34,265 nt of DNA. It comes from Bryobacterales bacterium. Its GTDB lineage: Bacteria > Acidobacteriota > Terriglobia > Bryobacterales > Bryobacteraceae. A program made the translations under genes and the position numbers. Shown here piece by piece: positions 16,376 through 24,017 of the stretch. Location of the stretch: contig JAOAPR010000178.1 in NCBI GenBank assembly GCA_025463005.1, positions 1 to 34,265 of the forward strand, in the 5' to 3' direction. Below the pieces are notes generated by a model. That model was not told where the DNA came from. It saw only the letters and a list, made by a program, of their open reading frames with translations, and ran no database searches. How positions within the stretch are numbered: position 1 is the first letter of the stretch; each line of letters starts with the position of its first letter.

Positions 16376-17139
16376 TCGAGCATGTCGGTGGACACGACGT
16401 CGAAATCGCCTTGCTTAGCGGAGTCGGCTTGGCGAGTGGGCCCGTACTCGTTTGGCCGGTAAATGAAGCCAGTGCGCAGGCCAAGGCTGCGTGCGGCCTC
16501 AAGATCGGAACGATGCGCGGCTGTCATCATCACCTCTTCCGGTTTGAGGCTGAGAATCTCGCACGCGCTCAGATACGCCTCGCGATCGGGCTTGTAATGG
16601 CGGGCAAGTTCCGCTGAAAGGATCAGGCCCCAGGGGAGGCCCGCATTCTTTGCCATGTCGGCGATAAGCGATACGTTCCCATTTGAAAGCGGAGCGATGG
16701 TGAACTTCTTCTTCAAGCGCGTGAGACCTGAGACGGAATCGGGCCATGGCTTCAGCCTGTGCCACACACGGTTCCAGTGATCCTTCTCCATCTCGGTGAG
16801 CCCCGAGATTCCGAATTCCTTAAGCAGATCCTCCAGCATCGTCCGGTGCAAGACATCGAGCTTGGTCCAAGGCAGCTCGCCCGTGCGGACCTTGTCCATC
16901 GCGGGGGCATAGCCGCTGCGCCAACGGTCGGCGAAGCGCGCCCAGTCAACCGTGAGGCCTTTGGTTTTCCCCCAGATGGCGCCTTCCGCGATGATCGAGC
17001 CGCGCCAGTCCACTACCGTTCCGAAGGTGTCAAACACCAGCGCCTTCACGCCGAGCCCCTGGGCTCCCAACTGTCGTGCACCAATAACCGCTACTAAGCC
17101 CGCGGAAGCGGTGCGGAGCACCTGTCTCCGGTTTATCAT
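16351..17139 (-). CDS. Haloacid dehalogenase type II-like hydrolase with Tat-like signal
   Basis: A 262-residue HAD-superfamily protein. The N-terminus MINRRQVLRTASAGLVAVIG has a twin-arginine and a hydrophobic stretch ending in AQG, so export by Tat is likely. The core has the nucleophile D37 in ALVFDTFGTVVDWRGS, motif II LSNGN, the Lys loop HYKPDREAYLSACEIL, and a late VMMTAAHRSDLEAARSLGL stretch, where the family expects acidic or Asn residues around the metal. The cap contains LHRTMLEDLLKEFG. The pattern fits the L-2-haloacid dehalogenase (type II) branch, but many members hydrolyse other substrates. It starts 25 nt after the serine hydrolase stop and is followed by the broken RidA gene, so these were one operon. 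Confidence 0.85.
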   Translation of the reverse strand: MINRRQVLRTASAGLVAVIGARQLGAQGLGVKALVFDTFGTVVDWRGSIIAEGAIWGKTKGLTVDWARFADRWRSGYAPAMDKVRTGELPWTKLDVLHRTMLEDLLKEFGISGLTEMEKDHWNRVWHRLKPWPDSVSGLTRLKKKFTIAPLSNGNVSLIADMAKNAGLPWGLILSAELARHYKPDREAYLSACEILSLKPEEVMMTAAHRSDLEAARSLGLRTGFIYRPNEYGPTRQADSAKQGDFDVVSTDMLDLASKMGA

Positions 17140-17164
17140 AATTGCACGCTGCCAATTCCGACGG

Positions 17165-18406
17165 TTATTTTACAATCGCCTGCATTACCGCGTTCTCAAA
17201 CTCCGGCCGCATTTCGCGGATGGGTGTTTGGATCATCATGACTGCGACAACGTCTTCCTTGGGGTCGATCCAGAAGTGGGTGCCGTAGGCGCCGCTCCAG
17301 CCGAAGCTGCCATCCGAGACGCGGTGATTTCCGGCAACCGCGTCCTGCATGACGCGCACGCTCAGGCCGAAGGCTTCACCGGTCGTACGGCCGGGCAACG
17401 TTGACGGGATGTGCACGGAACTCATCAGCTTCACGGTCCGCGGGCTGAGCAGGCGCTTTCCGTTCAGTTCTCCGCCATTCGCCAGCATTTGAGCGAAGTG
17501 CGAATAATCATCAACGGTAGACACCAAGCCACCGCCGCCGGCAAAGTAAACCTTACTCGACATCGACAACGAGTTCTCCGTCTTCACAAGGCCCTTGTCC
17601 GTCTTCTGATAGGCGGTTACCAGGCGCGGCATCTGCGCTTCAGTAGGATAGTGGCTGGTATTGGGCATGTCCAGAGGATCGAAGATGCGCTGTTTCAGGA
17701 AGCGGTCGAGCGGGACGCCCGAGGCCACCTCGACGATCCGCGCCAGTACGTCGAAGCCATCGCTCGGGCTGTACATCCAGCGCGAACCAGGCTGAAACTC
17801 AAGCGGCGTTGAGCCCAGACGGGGGACGTAGTCGGCCAGCGTCTCGGCCGGCTTGCGGCGATTCTTCGCCACCTCGCTCTGGCCCATCGGGCCGCTAGAC
17901 AAGCCGGAAGTATGCGTGAGCAGCTCCTTGATCGTGATATCGTGTTCCGCCGGAACGGTGTAAAACTTAGGCGGACTTGCGGCGCCGCGGCCGCCAGGCC
18001 CTTGCGGCACAGCCACCTTCATGTTCGCGAACTCCGGAATGTATTTCGACGTCGGATCGCCCAACTGAAGCTTGCCCTCTTCCAGCATCATCATGACGGC
18101 GGTACCAATGACCGGCTTGGTCATAGAAGCCATGCGAAACACGGAGTCGCGCGTCATCGGCTTCTTGGTTTCGACGTCCATTGTGCCCTGTGCTTCCACG
18201 AAAGCGACTTGGCCTTTGCGGGCTACCAGCACCACCGCACCGGTGATGTCGCCCAAATCCATGTGGCGCTGCACCAAAGCGTGAATCCGTTGCAACCGCT
18301 CGCTCGACAGTCCCAGATCTTCAGGTTTGGACGAGGGCAATGAAGCCGCCGTGAGAGAAAACGCGGCAACCAGGAAGGGGAGAAAACGCGGTCCAATTCG
18401 GCGCAT
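17165..18406 (-). CDS. Serine hydrolase, class C beta-lactamase / esterase family (S12-like)
   Basis: A 413-residue exported enzyme. ATG 18406 has AAGGAG 7 nt upstream and opens a signal peptide (MRRIGPRFLPFLVAAFSLTA). The catalytic SxxK is S94-M-T-K97 in FRMASMTKPVIGTAV; WMYSPSDGFDVLARI carries the second-motif Tyr, and FGWSGAYGTHFWIDP replaces the usual KTG/HTG element, as in esterase EstB-like members. Other family marks are LLTHTSGLSSG, YFAGGGGLVSTVDDYSHFAQM and RLLSPRTVKLM. It likely hydrolyses esters or peptides in the periplasm rather than giving antibiotic resistance. It is the first gene of the minus-strand unit hydrolase - HAD - (RidA) - (ADH), and is divergent from the fructose-bisphosphatase gene. 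Confidence 0.88.
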   Translation of the reverse strand: MRRIGPRFLPFLVAAFSLTAASLPSSKPEDLGLSSERLQRIHALVQRHMDLGDITGAVVLVARKGQVAFVEAQGTMDVETKKPMTRDSVFRMASMTKPVIGTAVMMMLEEGKLQLGDPTSKYIPEFANMKVAVPQGPGGRGAASPPKFYTVPAEHDITIKELLTHTSGLSSGPMGQSEVAKNRRKPAETLADYVPRLGSTPLEFQPGSRWMYSPSDGFDVLARIVEVASGVPLDRFLKQRIFDPLDMPNTSHYPTEAQMPRLVTAYQKTDKGLVKTENSLSMSSKVYFAGGGGLVSTVDDYSHFAQMLANGGELNGKRLLSPRTVKLMSSVHIPSTLPGRTTGEAFGLSVRVMQDAVAGNHRVSDGSFGWSGAYGTHFWIDPKEDVVAVMMIQTPIREMRPEFENAVMQAIVK

Positions 18407-18533
18407 GACGGGGCTCCTTGTGAAAATGTTGCACCAATCATATCGCACCGAGTGAGTGATTGCGCCGGGCAGCTGCGTATACCAGCAGGCCTTGGTCACT
18501 GTGAAGTCAACTTCCTGCTATCCTTCCAAACGC

Positions 18534-19523
18534 ATGCTTGTTACGGTTCAGCAACATATTTTGCAGCAGCAGGAGGATCAGTTTCCAGCGGCTCGCGGCA
18601 ACTTTTCGTCGCTACTTTCCGGCATGACCCTGGCCACCAAAATGATCCAGGCCAAAATCCGGCGAGCTGGGTTAGTGGATATTCTCGGTTCCGCCGGCGC
18701 CACCAACGTTCAGGGCGAGACTCAACAGAAACTGGATGTCTACGCGAACCAAGCCGTCCTACATTGTCTGGGCGCGCGCGAAAGTGTCGCTTTCCTGGTC
18801 TCAGAAGAGAACGAACAGCCGGTCACCATCGACCGCTCCGAAGGTGGCAAATACATCGTCGTTTTCGACCCGCTCGATGGCTCTTCCAACATCGACGTTA
18901 ACGTGAGCGTGGGCACCATCTTTTCGATCTTGCGCCGTCCGGAGGGGACGCACGGAGAAGCCGCTGTGCTCCAGCCGGGCTGGAAACAGGTGGCTGCCGG
19001 CTATGTCGTGTACGGATCTTCGACTATTTTTGTGTACACTGCCGGACAAGGTGTCTACGGCTTCACGCTGGAACCCGAAATCGGCGCTTTCGTTCTCAGC
19101 TTCGCCAACATGAGAATGCCGGTGCAGGGCAATACTTACTCCGTTAACGAAGCCAACTCCGACAGCTTTCCAGAATCCTACCGAACCTACCTGGGTCACT
19201 TACGTTCAAACGGGTACGGATCCCGCTACATCGGCTCGCTGGTGGCAGACTTCCACCGAACCCTACTCAAGGGCGGTGTGTTCCTGTATCCCCCGACAAA
19301 GAAGAATCCGAATGGAAAACTGCGGCTTCTTTACGAAGCTAATCCGCTGGCTTTCATCGCCGAACAGGCCGGCGGCCATGCGATCTCGGGGGAAGGCAGG
19401 ATCATGGATATCGCGCCCAAGTCGATTCACGAGCGTACGCCTCTTATCATCGGCAGCCGCGCGGAAGTCGGCACATTTCACCAGATCCATAGCTCGGGAC
19501 GCAGCGACCGGACAACCGCCTAG
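18534..19523 (+). CDS. fbp: Fructose-1,6-bisphosphatase class I
   Basis: A 329-residue gluconeogenic enzyme that converts fructose 1,6-bisphosphate to fructose 6-phosphate. The metal-binding signature FDPLDGSSNIDVNVSVGTIF begins at residue 111, preceded by VSEENEQPV. Substrate-side motifs follow: YGSSTIFVYTAGQGVYGF, GSRYIGSLVADFHRTLLKGG, YPPTKKNPNGKLRLLYEANP and AFIAEQAGGHA. Length and motif order match class I enzymes. The start is ATG 18534, which gives a normal N-terminus (QQHILQQQEDQFP); there is no clear Shine-Dalgarno sequence, and a GTG upstream at 18500 would add residues not typical of the family. The gene stands alone, divergent from the serine hydrolase across 127 bp. Confidence 0.95.
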   Translation: MLVTVQQHILQQQEDQFPAARGNFSSLLSGMTLATKMIQAKIRRAGLVDILGSAGATNVQGETQQKLDVYANQAVLHCLGARESVAFLVSEENEQPVTIDRSEGGKYIVVFDPLDGSSNIDVNVSVGTIFSILRRPEGTHGEAAVLQPGWKQVAAGYVVYGSSTIFVYTAGQGVYGFTLEPEIGAFVLSFANMRMPVQGNTYSVNEANSDSFPESYRTYLGHLRSNGYGSRYIGSLVADFHRTLLKGGVFLYPPTKKNPNGKLRLLYEANPLAFIAEQAGGHAISGEGRIMDIAPKSIHERTPLIIGSRAEVGTFHQIHSSGRSDRTTA

Positions 19524-19619
19524 TAGTGAACATCAGCGAAGCCGCGCAATTCCAGACCAGATCACGTGAAGAAAACTACCTGAGAGCCTTGTTCTCCAGA
19601 TACTTGTCTCCGCGCCGTG

Positions 19620-19648
19620 CTGACGACGCTGATCATGCTGCATATAGT
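19620..19648 (+). promoter_or_regulatory. Possible sigma-70-type promoter for the 145-residue protein
   Basis: CTGACG (19620-19625), a 17-nt spacer and TATAGT (19643-19648) form a fair promoter, placing the start of transcription near 19655, just before GGGAG and ATG 19677. Confidence 0.4.
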
Positions 19649-19676
19649 TCTCGTACGAAGCACGAGGGAGAATCGT

Positions 19677-20114
19677 ATGGCAAACAGTTTTCTGACGAAG
19701 CTTGAGGCCGTCGGTATCGATATCGCGAAAGGCGCGGGCACTGCGCTTGTAGCCGTCGGACCGCAAGCCGCCGGTGCGGCGGCAACGGCCGTGGGTGGTC
19801 CGGTTGCGGGCGCAGTTGCGCAGTCCCTGGTCAACTCTATCGTGCAGGCGGAAAGAAATCATCTGGCGACCAATGGGAATGCGCCTGCGGTCGCGTTGCC
19901 GATAGGCTTGGCGAAGATGGACCCGCGGAAGGCAGCGGTGCTGCAGAATTTCGAAGCGTTCATGCCGGTAATCGAGGCACTCGCCAGCGCCACCGGCCAC
20001 CCCGTTGCGGAACCGGCGCGTTTTGAGGCAGCACTGCCCTTGGCGATTGATGCGACGGTTCAGGGCTTTAACGCGTATGCCGAGGTGATCGCAGCATTAC
20101 ATCCGGCCACTTAA
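19677..20114 (+). CDS. Ala/Gly-rich hypothetical protein
   Basis: A 145-residue protein of unknown function. ATG 19677 is chosen because GGGAG lies 6 nt upstream; an in-frame TTG/ATG start 60 nt earlier has none. Residues 1-60 (MANSFLTKLEAVGIDIAKGA, then TALVAVGPQAAGAAATAVGG) form an Ala/Gly-rich amphipathic to weakly hydrophobic helix that may associate with a membrane. The C-terminal half (about 75-145) looks helical and soluble, including FEAFMPVIEALASATGHP and DATVQGFNAYAEVIAAL. No family is recognised. It has its own possible promoter and a downstream hairpin (20128-20153), so it is probably monocistronic. Confidence 0.65.
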   Translation: MANSFLTKLEAVGIDIAKGAGTALVAVGPQAAGAAATAVGGPVAGAVAQSLVNSIVQAERNHLATNGNAPAVALPIGLAKMDPRKAAVLQNFEAFMPVIEALASATGHPVAEPARFEAALPLAIDATVQGFNAYAEVIAALHPAT

Positions 20115-20127
20115 CATCCCGCGGCTA

Positions 20128-20153
20128 ACTGTGCACGTCTGAAGATGCACAGT
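20128..20153 (+). terminator. Hairpin after the 145-residue protein gene
   Basis: ACTGTGCA and TGCACAGT form a perfect 8-bp stem with a 10-nt loop, 13 nt after the stop codon. Only a weak T-run (ATTT) follows, so it is a possible intrinsic terminator or an operator dyad for the next gene. Confidence 0.4.
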
Positions 20154-20255
20154 AGAATTTACAGCCCGGCCCTCGCTGTCGGTCTTTCCGCCTGAATTTA
20201 TGTCGTTTGTGTAGAGTGGCAATCCTCCTGCAGGCCCAGTACGGGGAGAATTGCT

Positions 20256-20813
20256 ATGAGCACTGCATCACTTATGGTTCTCATCCTGGCGATTGCGGCT
20301 CTCGCCCTTGCCGCCATCATGTTTTACCAGCGGGAGAGAACGCGTAAGCTCAAGACTAAGTTCGGTCCCGAATACGATCGTCTGGTTCAAAGAGAAGGAA
20401 GCACGCGACGCGGAGAAGCTATTTTAGAATCGAGCGACAAGCGGGTCGGACAATTTAACATTCGGCCCCTAAGTCGTGAAGAATGCGCCCGCTTCGGCGC
20501 CGACTGGCGAGCCGTCCAAGAACACTTCGTGGACGACCCCCGCCGGGCGGTGGCCCAGGCCGATCATCTTATCAACAAGGCTCTGCGCCTTCGGGGCTAT
20601 CCCGTGGGCGATTTCGAGCAGCAGGCGGCCGACCTTTCCGTAGACCACGCCCGCGTGGTGGAAGATTATCGAACCGCCCACCAGGTCGCAATGGAAGATG
20701 ACCGGGGCCAGGCCACAACCGAAGATCTGCGGCGTGCCATGCAGCACTACCGCAATCTGTTCGAACACGTATTAGACACACATGTAACGAATTACGAGGA
20801 GGCTCGCCGATAA
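20256..20813 (+). CDS. Membrane-anchored conserved hypothetical protein (first of a related pair)
   Basis: A 185-residue protein. An N-terminal membrane helix (about 5-24, LMVLILAIAALALAAIMF) is followed by basic REKTRK-like residues (RERTRKLKTKFGPEYDRLV), so the rest is cytoplasmic. Residues 66-110 contain FNIRPLSREECARFGADW and VQEHFVDDPRRAVAQADHLI; the C-terminus has VVEDYRTAH and ATTEDLRRAMQHYRNLFEHV. This pattern is widespread among conserved hypothetical proteins with N-terminal anchors; no activity is known to me. GGGGAG precedes ATG 20256. Its stop overlaps the ATG of the next gene (TAATG at 20811-20815), and that gene encodes the same core motifs, so the two are translationally coupled paralogs. 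Confidence 0.8.
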   Translation: MSTASLMVLILAIAALALAAIMFYQRERTRKLKTKFGPEYDRLVQREGSTRRGEAILESSDKRVGQFNIRPLSREECARFGADWRAVQEHFVDDPRRAVAQADHLINKALRLRGYPVGDFEQQAADLSVDHARVVEDYRTAHQVAMEDDRGQATTEDLRRAMQHYRNLFEHVLDTHVTNYEEARR

Positions 20814-21204
20814 TGGCTAAAGAACTTATGAATCAGCCCGATTTGCAGGATAGAGAACCAATGACCACGGCCGATCTCGTGAGACAGTCGCAAACTACCG
20901 ATGGCCAACGATCCGCCCCCGCAACAGTGGAGCATCATGATCCACTGTTCCCGGGGAACGAGTCGGAACGTTTCGAAGCGGATGGCACGATATCCAGGGA
21001 AGTTTCGTGGACGAGCCGCGGCATGCGGTTGAAAAAGCCGATGAATTGGTAGCGTCGGTGATCAAACGCCTGGCGGAAGTCTTCGCGGAGGAACGGGGCA
21101 AGCTGGAGGCGGCCTGGGGTAAGGGCAACGACGTTTCTACGGAAGACCTGCGCCAAGCCTTGCGCCGCTACCGGTCGTTTTTTGATCGTCTGCTGTCCGT
21201 CTAG
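20813..21204 (+). pseudogene. Soluble paralog of the preceding gene, interrupted by a 1-nt frameshift
   Basis: The first frame (from ATG 20813, with GGAGG upstream) gives MTTADLVRQSQTTDGQ and DPLFPGNESERFEA, then unrelated residues to a stop at 21052. The second frame gives FVDEPRHAVEKADELV, KRLAEVFAEERGKLEAAW and STEDLRQALRRYRSFFDRLL to the stop at 21204. Adding one base near 20983 (GA-TGG) joins them into a 130-residue protein with WHDIQGSFVDEPRHAVEKAD, which matches VQEHFVDDPRRAVAQADHLI of the upstream gene. It has no membrane helix, so the pair is one anchored and one soluble version. There is no other lesion, so sequencing error and recent mutation are both possible. Confidence 0.75.
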
Positions 21205-21260
21205 TCAGTCTATATTTCCCAAGTGTGAGGCGAGTGGCTATCTGTCACTCGCCGTCGCGC

Positions 21261-21791
21261 TTATGGCCCTTCCGGCAATTGCGTTTTTAGGTCTCTGACC
21301 AGGGCTTCGGGCTCGGTCGATTGCGCCAGCAACTCCACTTCGGCCTCGTCTGCGATTTTCAACCCGTGATGCACGCAGAGGGCCCGCAACATTCTCAAGG
21401 TTGCTGTCGCTTCAGCCTCGGCCAGTAGATTGATTTGGAGGTCGAGGTGAGCGCGCTGATCGGCCTGGGCTGTCGCTCGATTCTGGCTGGTCAATATGAA
21501 AAGCGATAGGAAAATCGACTCCAGGGAAGTGGCCAGCGTGAGTAGCGGGAACGGGTATGGGTCGAAGGGCGCTGCGGCCCTAATGATCCCAACGTTAATG
21601 ATGATCCAGCCCAGAAACAGAAAGACATGCGCGATCGCAAACCAGACCCTGCCCGCGATACTCGCTACCTTGTCAGCCCAGCGCTCTCCGAAGGAGCGTT
21701 TTGCCAGCGCTGAATGCTCGAGATCGCAGATTGCACGGATATTCCGCGCGGACGCCGAGGCCGTGGCCGAATAAGTGTTCTGGGGCGTCAA
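21261..21791 (-). CDS. DUF1003 family membrane protein
   Basis: A 176-residue inner-membrane protein. Two helices, about 49-69 (VWFAIAHVFLFLGWIIINVG) and 79-101 (PLLTLATSLESIFLSLFIL), are followed by the family signature TSQNRATAQADQRAHLDLQI and a soluble helical tail (EATATLRMLRALCVHHGL). The whole pattern is DUF1003, whose role is unknown. The start is TTG 21791, whose last two bases overlap the TGA stop of the DUF3309 gene, a strong sign of translational coupling; no ATG exists in the N-terminal part. It is the last gene of a three-gene unit. Confidence 0.88.
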   Translation of the reverse strand: MTPQNTYSATASASARNIRAICDLEHSALAKRSFGERWADKVASIAGRVWFAIAHVFLFLGWIIINVGIIRAAAPFDPYPFPLLTLATSLESIFLSLFILTSQNRATAQADQRAHLDLQINLLAEAEATATLRMLRALCVHHGLKIADEAEVELLAQSTEPEALVRDLKTQLPEGP

Positions 21792-21946
21792 AGGGCACGC
21801 GGTCGCGCGACCAAAAGGACGAGCAGGACGATCAGCAGCAGACCTAAGCCGCCGCTAGGATAGTATCCCCATCCGGAACTGTACGGCCAAGTTGGCAGCA
21901 CAGCCAGCAGCAGCATAAATATGATAATCGCCAGAATGATGTTCAT
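21788..21946 (-). CDS. DUF3309 family small membrane protein
   Basis: A 52-residue protein, MNIILAIIIFMLLLAVLPTW then PYSSGWGYYPSGGLGLLLIV and a hydrophobic tail ending VARPRAL. Two membrane helices flank the LPTWPYSSGWGYYPSG turn, which is diagnostic of DUF3309, a very common tiny membrane protein with unknown function. GGAG lies 8 nt before ATG 21946. Its ATG overlaps the TGA of the upstream gene (ATGA) and its TGA overlaps the TTG start of DUF1003, so all three are coupled. Confidence 0.9.
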   Translation of the reverse strand: MNIILAIIIFMLLLAVLPTWPYSSGWGYYPSGGLGLLLIVLLVLLVARPRAL

Positions 21947-22125
21947 GCGGCACTCTCCAAAAAGCTCTCCAATCTTCGGAGGCGTTCGTCTAACGCCCTC
22001 AAGGAAACCATGAACGAGCGGCCGGTTTCAGCTTCGGCACCCGGCAAGGTTTCATACATTGCCTGCAGACTTGCTTCTGCTTCGCGCAGTTTCCGGAGTT
22101 CGGTCCAAACCCGATTTTCAAACAT
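21943..22125 (-). CDS. Small helical protein, first gene of the DUF3309-DUF1003 unit
   Basis: A 60-residue charged protein (MFENRVWTELRKLREAEASL through RALDERLRRLESFLESAA). It should be almost wholly helical, with a leucine/arginine heptad-like C-terminal segment that could form a coiled coil. No family is recognised. AGAAGGAA lies directly upstream of ATG 22125, and its stop overlaps the ATG of the DUF3309 gene. The overlap at both ends of the unit supports it as a real gene. Confidence 0.7.
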   Translation of the reverse strand: MFENRVWTELRKLREAEASLQAMYETLPGAEAETGRSFMVSLRALDERLRRLESFLESAA

Positions 22126-22343
22126 TTCCTTCTTCTCCCTGCTTCAGCAAGCGTTCAAATTCCTCGAACGGCCGGACATATGCAGCTACAATGCCAACAC
22201 TTGGCACCGCCAATAAATAATGGAAAATCAGCAGCTTGCGGGTTAGGGCAGGTGCGACGTGCATTTTGGACCACGCAAATTCTGCACGGTCCCGGCGGCC
22301 GGCTGGCGCCCGTAGAATCCTTGTTCAGTTTTTCTGAATCACA
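22126..22343. other. Divergent intergenic region
   Basis: No gene or strong promoter is visible in these 218 bp between the small helical protein gene and the AsmA-like gene. Open frames seen here continue antisense into the AsmA-like gene and show no protein-like features. Confidence 0.4.
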
Positions 22344-24017
22344 GTGGCCACTAAGTTGATCTTGTTCACAGACGTGCGCTCGACGAAAATCAAATGGATG
22401 CTGGCAGGCGCGATACTCCTTGCGATCGCTGTATCTGCGCTCCTGGTCATTACCTCCATCGTGAAAAAGCGCTACGAGCCGTACGTCCGCGCTGCTGCCA
22501 TCCGCTATCTTCAGGAGCGCTTCGATAGCGAGGTTGAGCTCGGTCCTCTTCAGATTCACATGCCCCAAACCTCTACTCCCAAGCTGATCCTCACCCGCGG
22601 TCGGGGAGCAATCGCCGAAGTCGAGGGTAGTGATCTCATCCTTCGTCACATGGGGCGACGCGACCTTCCGCCCATGTTCGCAATCAAGCATTTTCGATTC
22701 GCCGTCGATCTGGGGCTGATGTTCGAGCCGACCAAGAAAGTTCGCTTTGTTCAACTCGACGGTATGGAGATCTATGTCCCTCCCAAGGGCGAGCGACCGA
22801 ACTTCAAGTCTGACGCTAAAGCGGATAAACAACCCGAGGAGCATCGTGACAGTGTGTTGATTGAGGAGGTGCTCATCCGCGACGCCGCTCTGGTGATCCT
22901 GCCGAGAGACCAAAGTAAGATACCGCTTCGTTTCGATCTGCAGCGCGTGCGGATGGAGTCTGTCGCGAAACACCTCGCCATGTCCTACGATGCGGAGCTA
23001 ACCAATGCCAAGCCGCCGGGCGCGGTTCACAGTACCGGCACGTTTGGGCCGTGGGCGGCGGAGAAGCCGAGTGACACCCCGCTGGCAGGCGAATACACTT
23101 TCGAAAAGGCTGACCTGGGAGTTTTTCAAGGAATCGCCGGCATCCTGAATTCGCGGGGACAGTTCGAAGGAACTCTTGATAGCGTCCGGGTTCGGGGTCA
23201 GGCCAACGTCCCCGATTTTCGTCTCACGGCGGCTAACAACCCGGTCCCACTCTCTGCGTCATTTGACGTGGTAGTGGACGGGACGAATGGCAACACGATC
23301 TTGAGTCCGGTAACGGCCACTTTGGGCAGCACGCACTTCACGACGGGCGGAGGAGTGATCAAGCGGGAAAAGCACTCCGGCCGAGCAATTTCGCTGGACG
23401 TTTCCATGCCGCATGGGGAGCTTAAAGACCTGCTGCGCCTGGGAGTGAAAGGCGAACCTTTTATGGAAGGCCAGATCGCGCTGAAGACCAAGATCGATAT
23501 CCCGCCGTTGAGCGGCACGGTTCGGGAGAAGCTCGTCCTTGACGGCCAGTTTCACGTATCCGATGGGAAATTCCTCAGGTCGAGCATACAAGACCAGATC
23601 GACACTCTCAGCCGGCGCGGGCGGGGCCAGCCCAAGAATGAAACGATCGACGAAGTGTTCGCCAATATGGAGGGCACGTTCAAGTTAGATGACGAAGTCA
23701 TCGCGTTCCGCAGTCTCTTCTTTGCAGTGCCTGGGGCTGCGGTCAACCTGGAGGGCAATTACGACCTCAGTGGCGATCAGCTCGATCTTCACGGCGCGCT
23801 TCGCCTGCAGGCAAAACTATCGCAGACCATGACCGGATGGAAACGCTGGATGCTGAAACCGGTGGACCCCTTCTTCGCCAAGAACGGAGCGGGGACGTTC
23901 CTGCGGATCAAGGTCGACGGTAATTCAAAGAACCCCAAGTTCGGATTGGATCGGGGAGCGAAGAAGACGCAAGAGGAGGCATCCAAACAAGCGGCTTCCA
24001 CTGGACCGGGTCAATAA
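22344..24017 (+). CDS. AsmA-like protein (AsmA/YhdP superfamily)
   Basis: A 557-residue protein with one N-terminal membrane helix (about 19-41, MLAGAILLAIAVSALLVITS) and a long beta-rich periplasmic part. Typical AsmA features are the helix followed by VRAAAIRYLQERFDSEVELG, repeats of LxxVRVRGxAxVPDFRL type, FHVSDGKFLRSSIQDQIDTL (about 410-430), VINLEGNYDLSGDQLDLHG-like strands (VNLEGNYDLSGDQLDLHG) and a C-terminal FLRIKVDGNSKNPKFGLDRG. Members of this superfamily are thought to form hydrophobic grooves that carry phospholipids between membranes. The start GTG 22344 has no Shine-Dalgarno sequence; ATG 22398, at the membrane helix, is an alternative. Its 3' end overlaps the convergent gene by 7 nt. 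Confidence 0.82.
   Translation: MATKLILFTDVRSTKIKWMLAGAILLAIAVSALLVITSIVKKRYEPYVRAAAIRYLQERFDSEVELGPLQIHMPQTSTPKLILTRGRGAIAEVEGSDLILRHMGRRDLPPMFAIKHFRFAVDLGLMFEPTKKVRFVQLDGMEIYVPPKGERPNFKSDAKADKQPEEHRDSVLIEEVLIRDAALVILPRDQSKIPLRFDLQRVRMESVAKHLAMSYDAELTNAKPPGAVHSTGTFGPWAAEKPSDTPLAGEYTFEKADLGVFQGIAGILNSRGQFEGTLDSVRVRGQANVPDFRLTAANNPVPLSASFDVVVDGTNGNTILSPVTATLGSTHFTTGGGVIKREKHSGRAISLDVSMPHGELKDLLRLGVKGEPFMEGQIALKTKIDIPPLSGTVREKLVLDGQFHVSDGKFLRSSIQDQIDTLSRRGRGQPKNETIDEVFANMEGTFKLDDEVIAFRSLFFAVPGAAVNLEGNYDLSGDQLDLHGALRLQAKLSQTMTGWKRWMLKPVDPFFAKNGAGTFLRIKVDGNSKNPKFGLDRGAKKTQEEASKQAASTGPGQ

Noticed and set aside
17165-18406. Antibiotic-resistance beta-lactamase
   Set aside because: The SxxK and Tyr motifs are shared by many S12-type esterases and peptidases; the third motif (WSGAYGT) and context fit an esterase-like hydrolase better.
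22155-22973. 272-residue open frame on the minus strand
   Set aside because: It is antisense to the AsmA-like gene and has no protein-like features.
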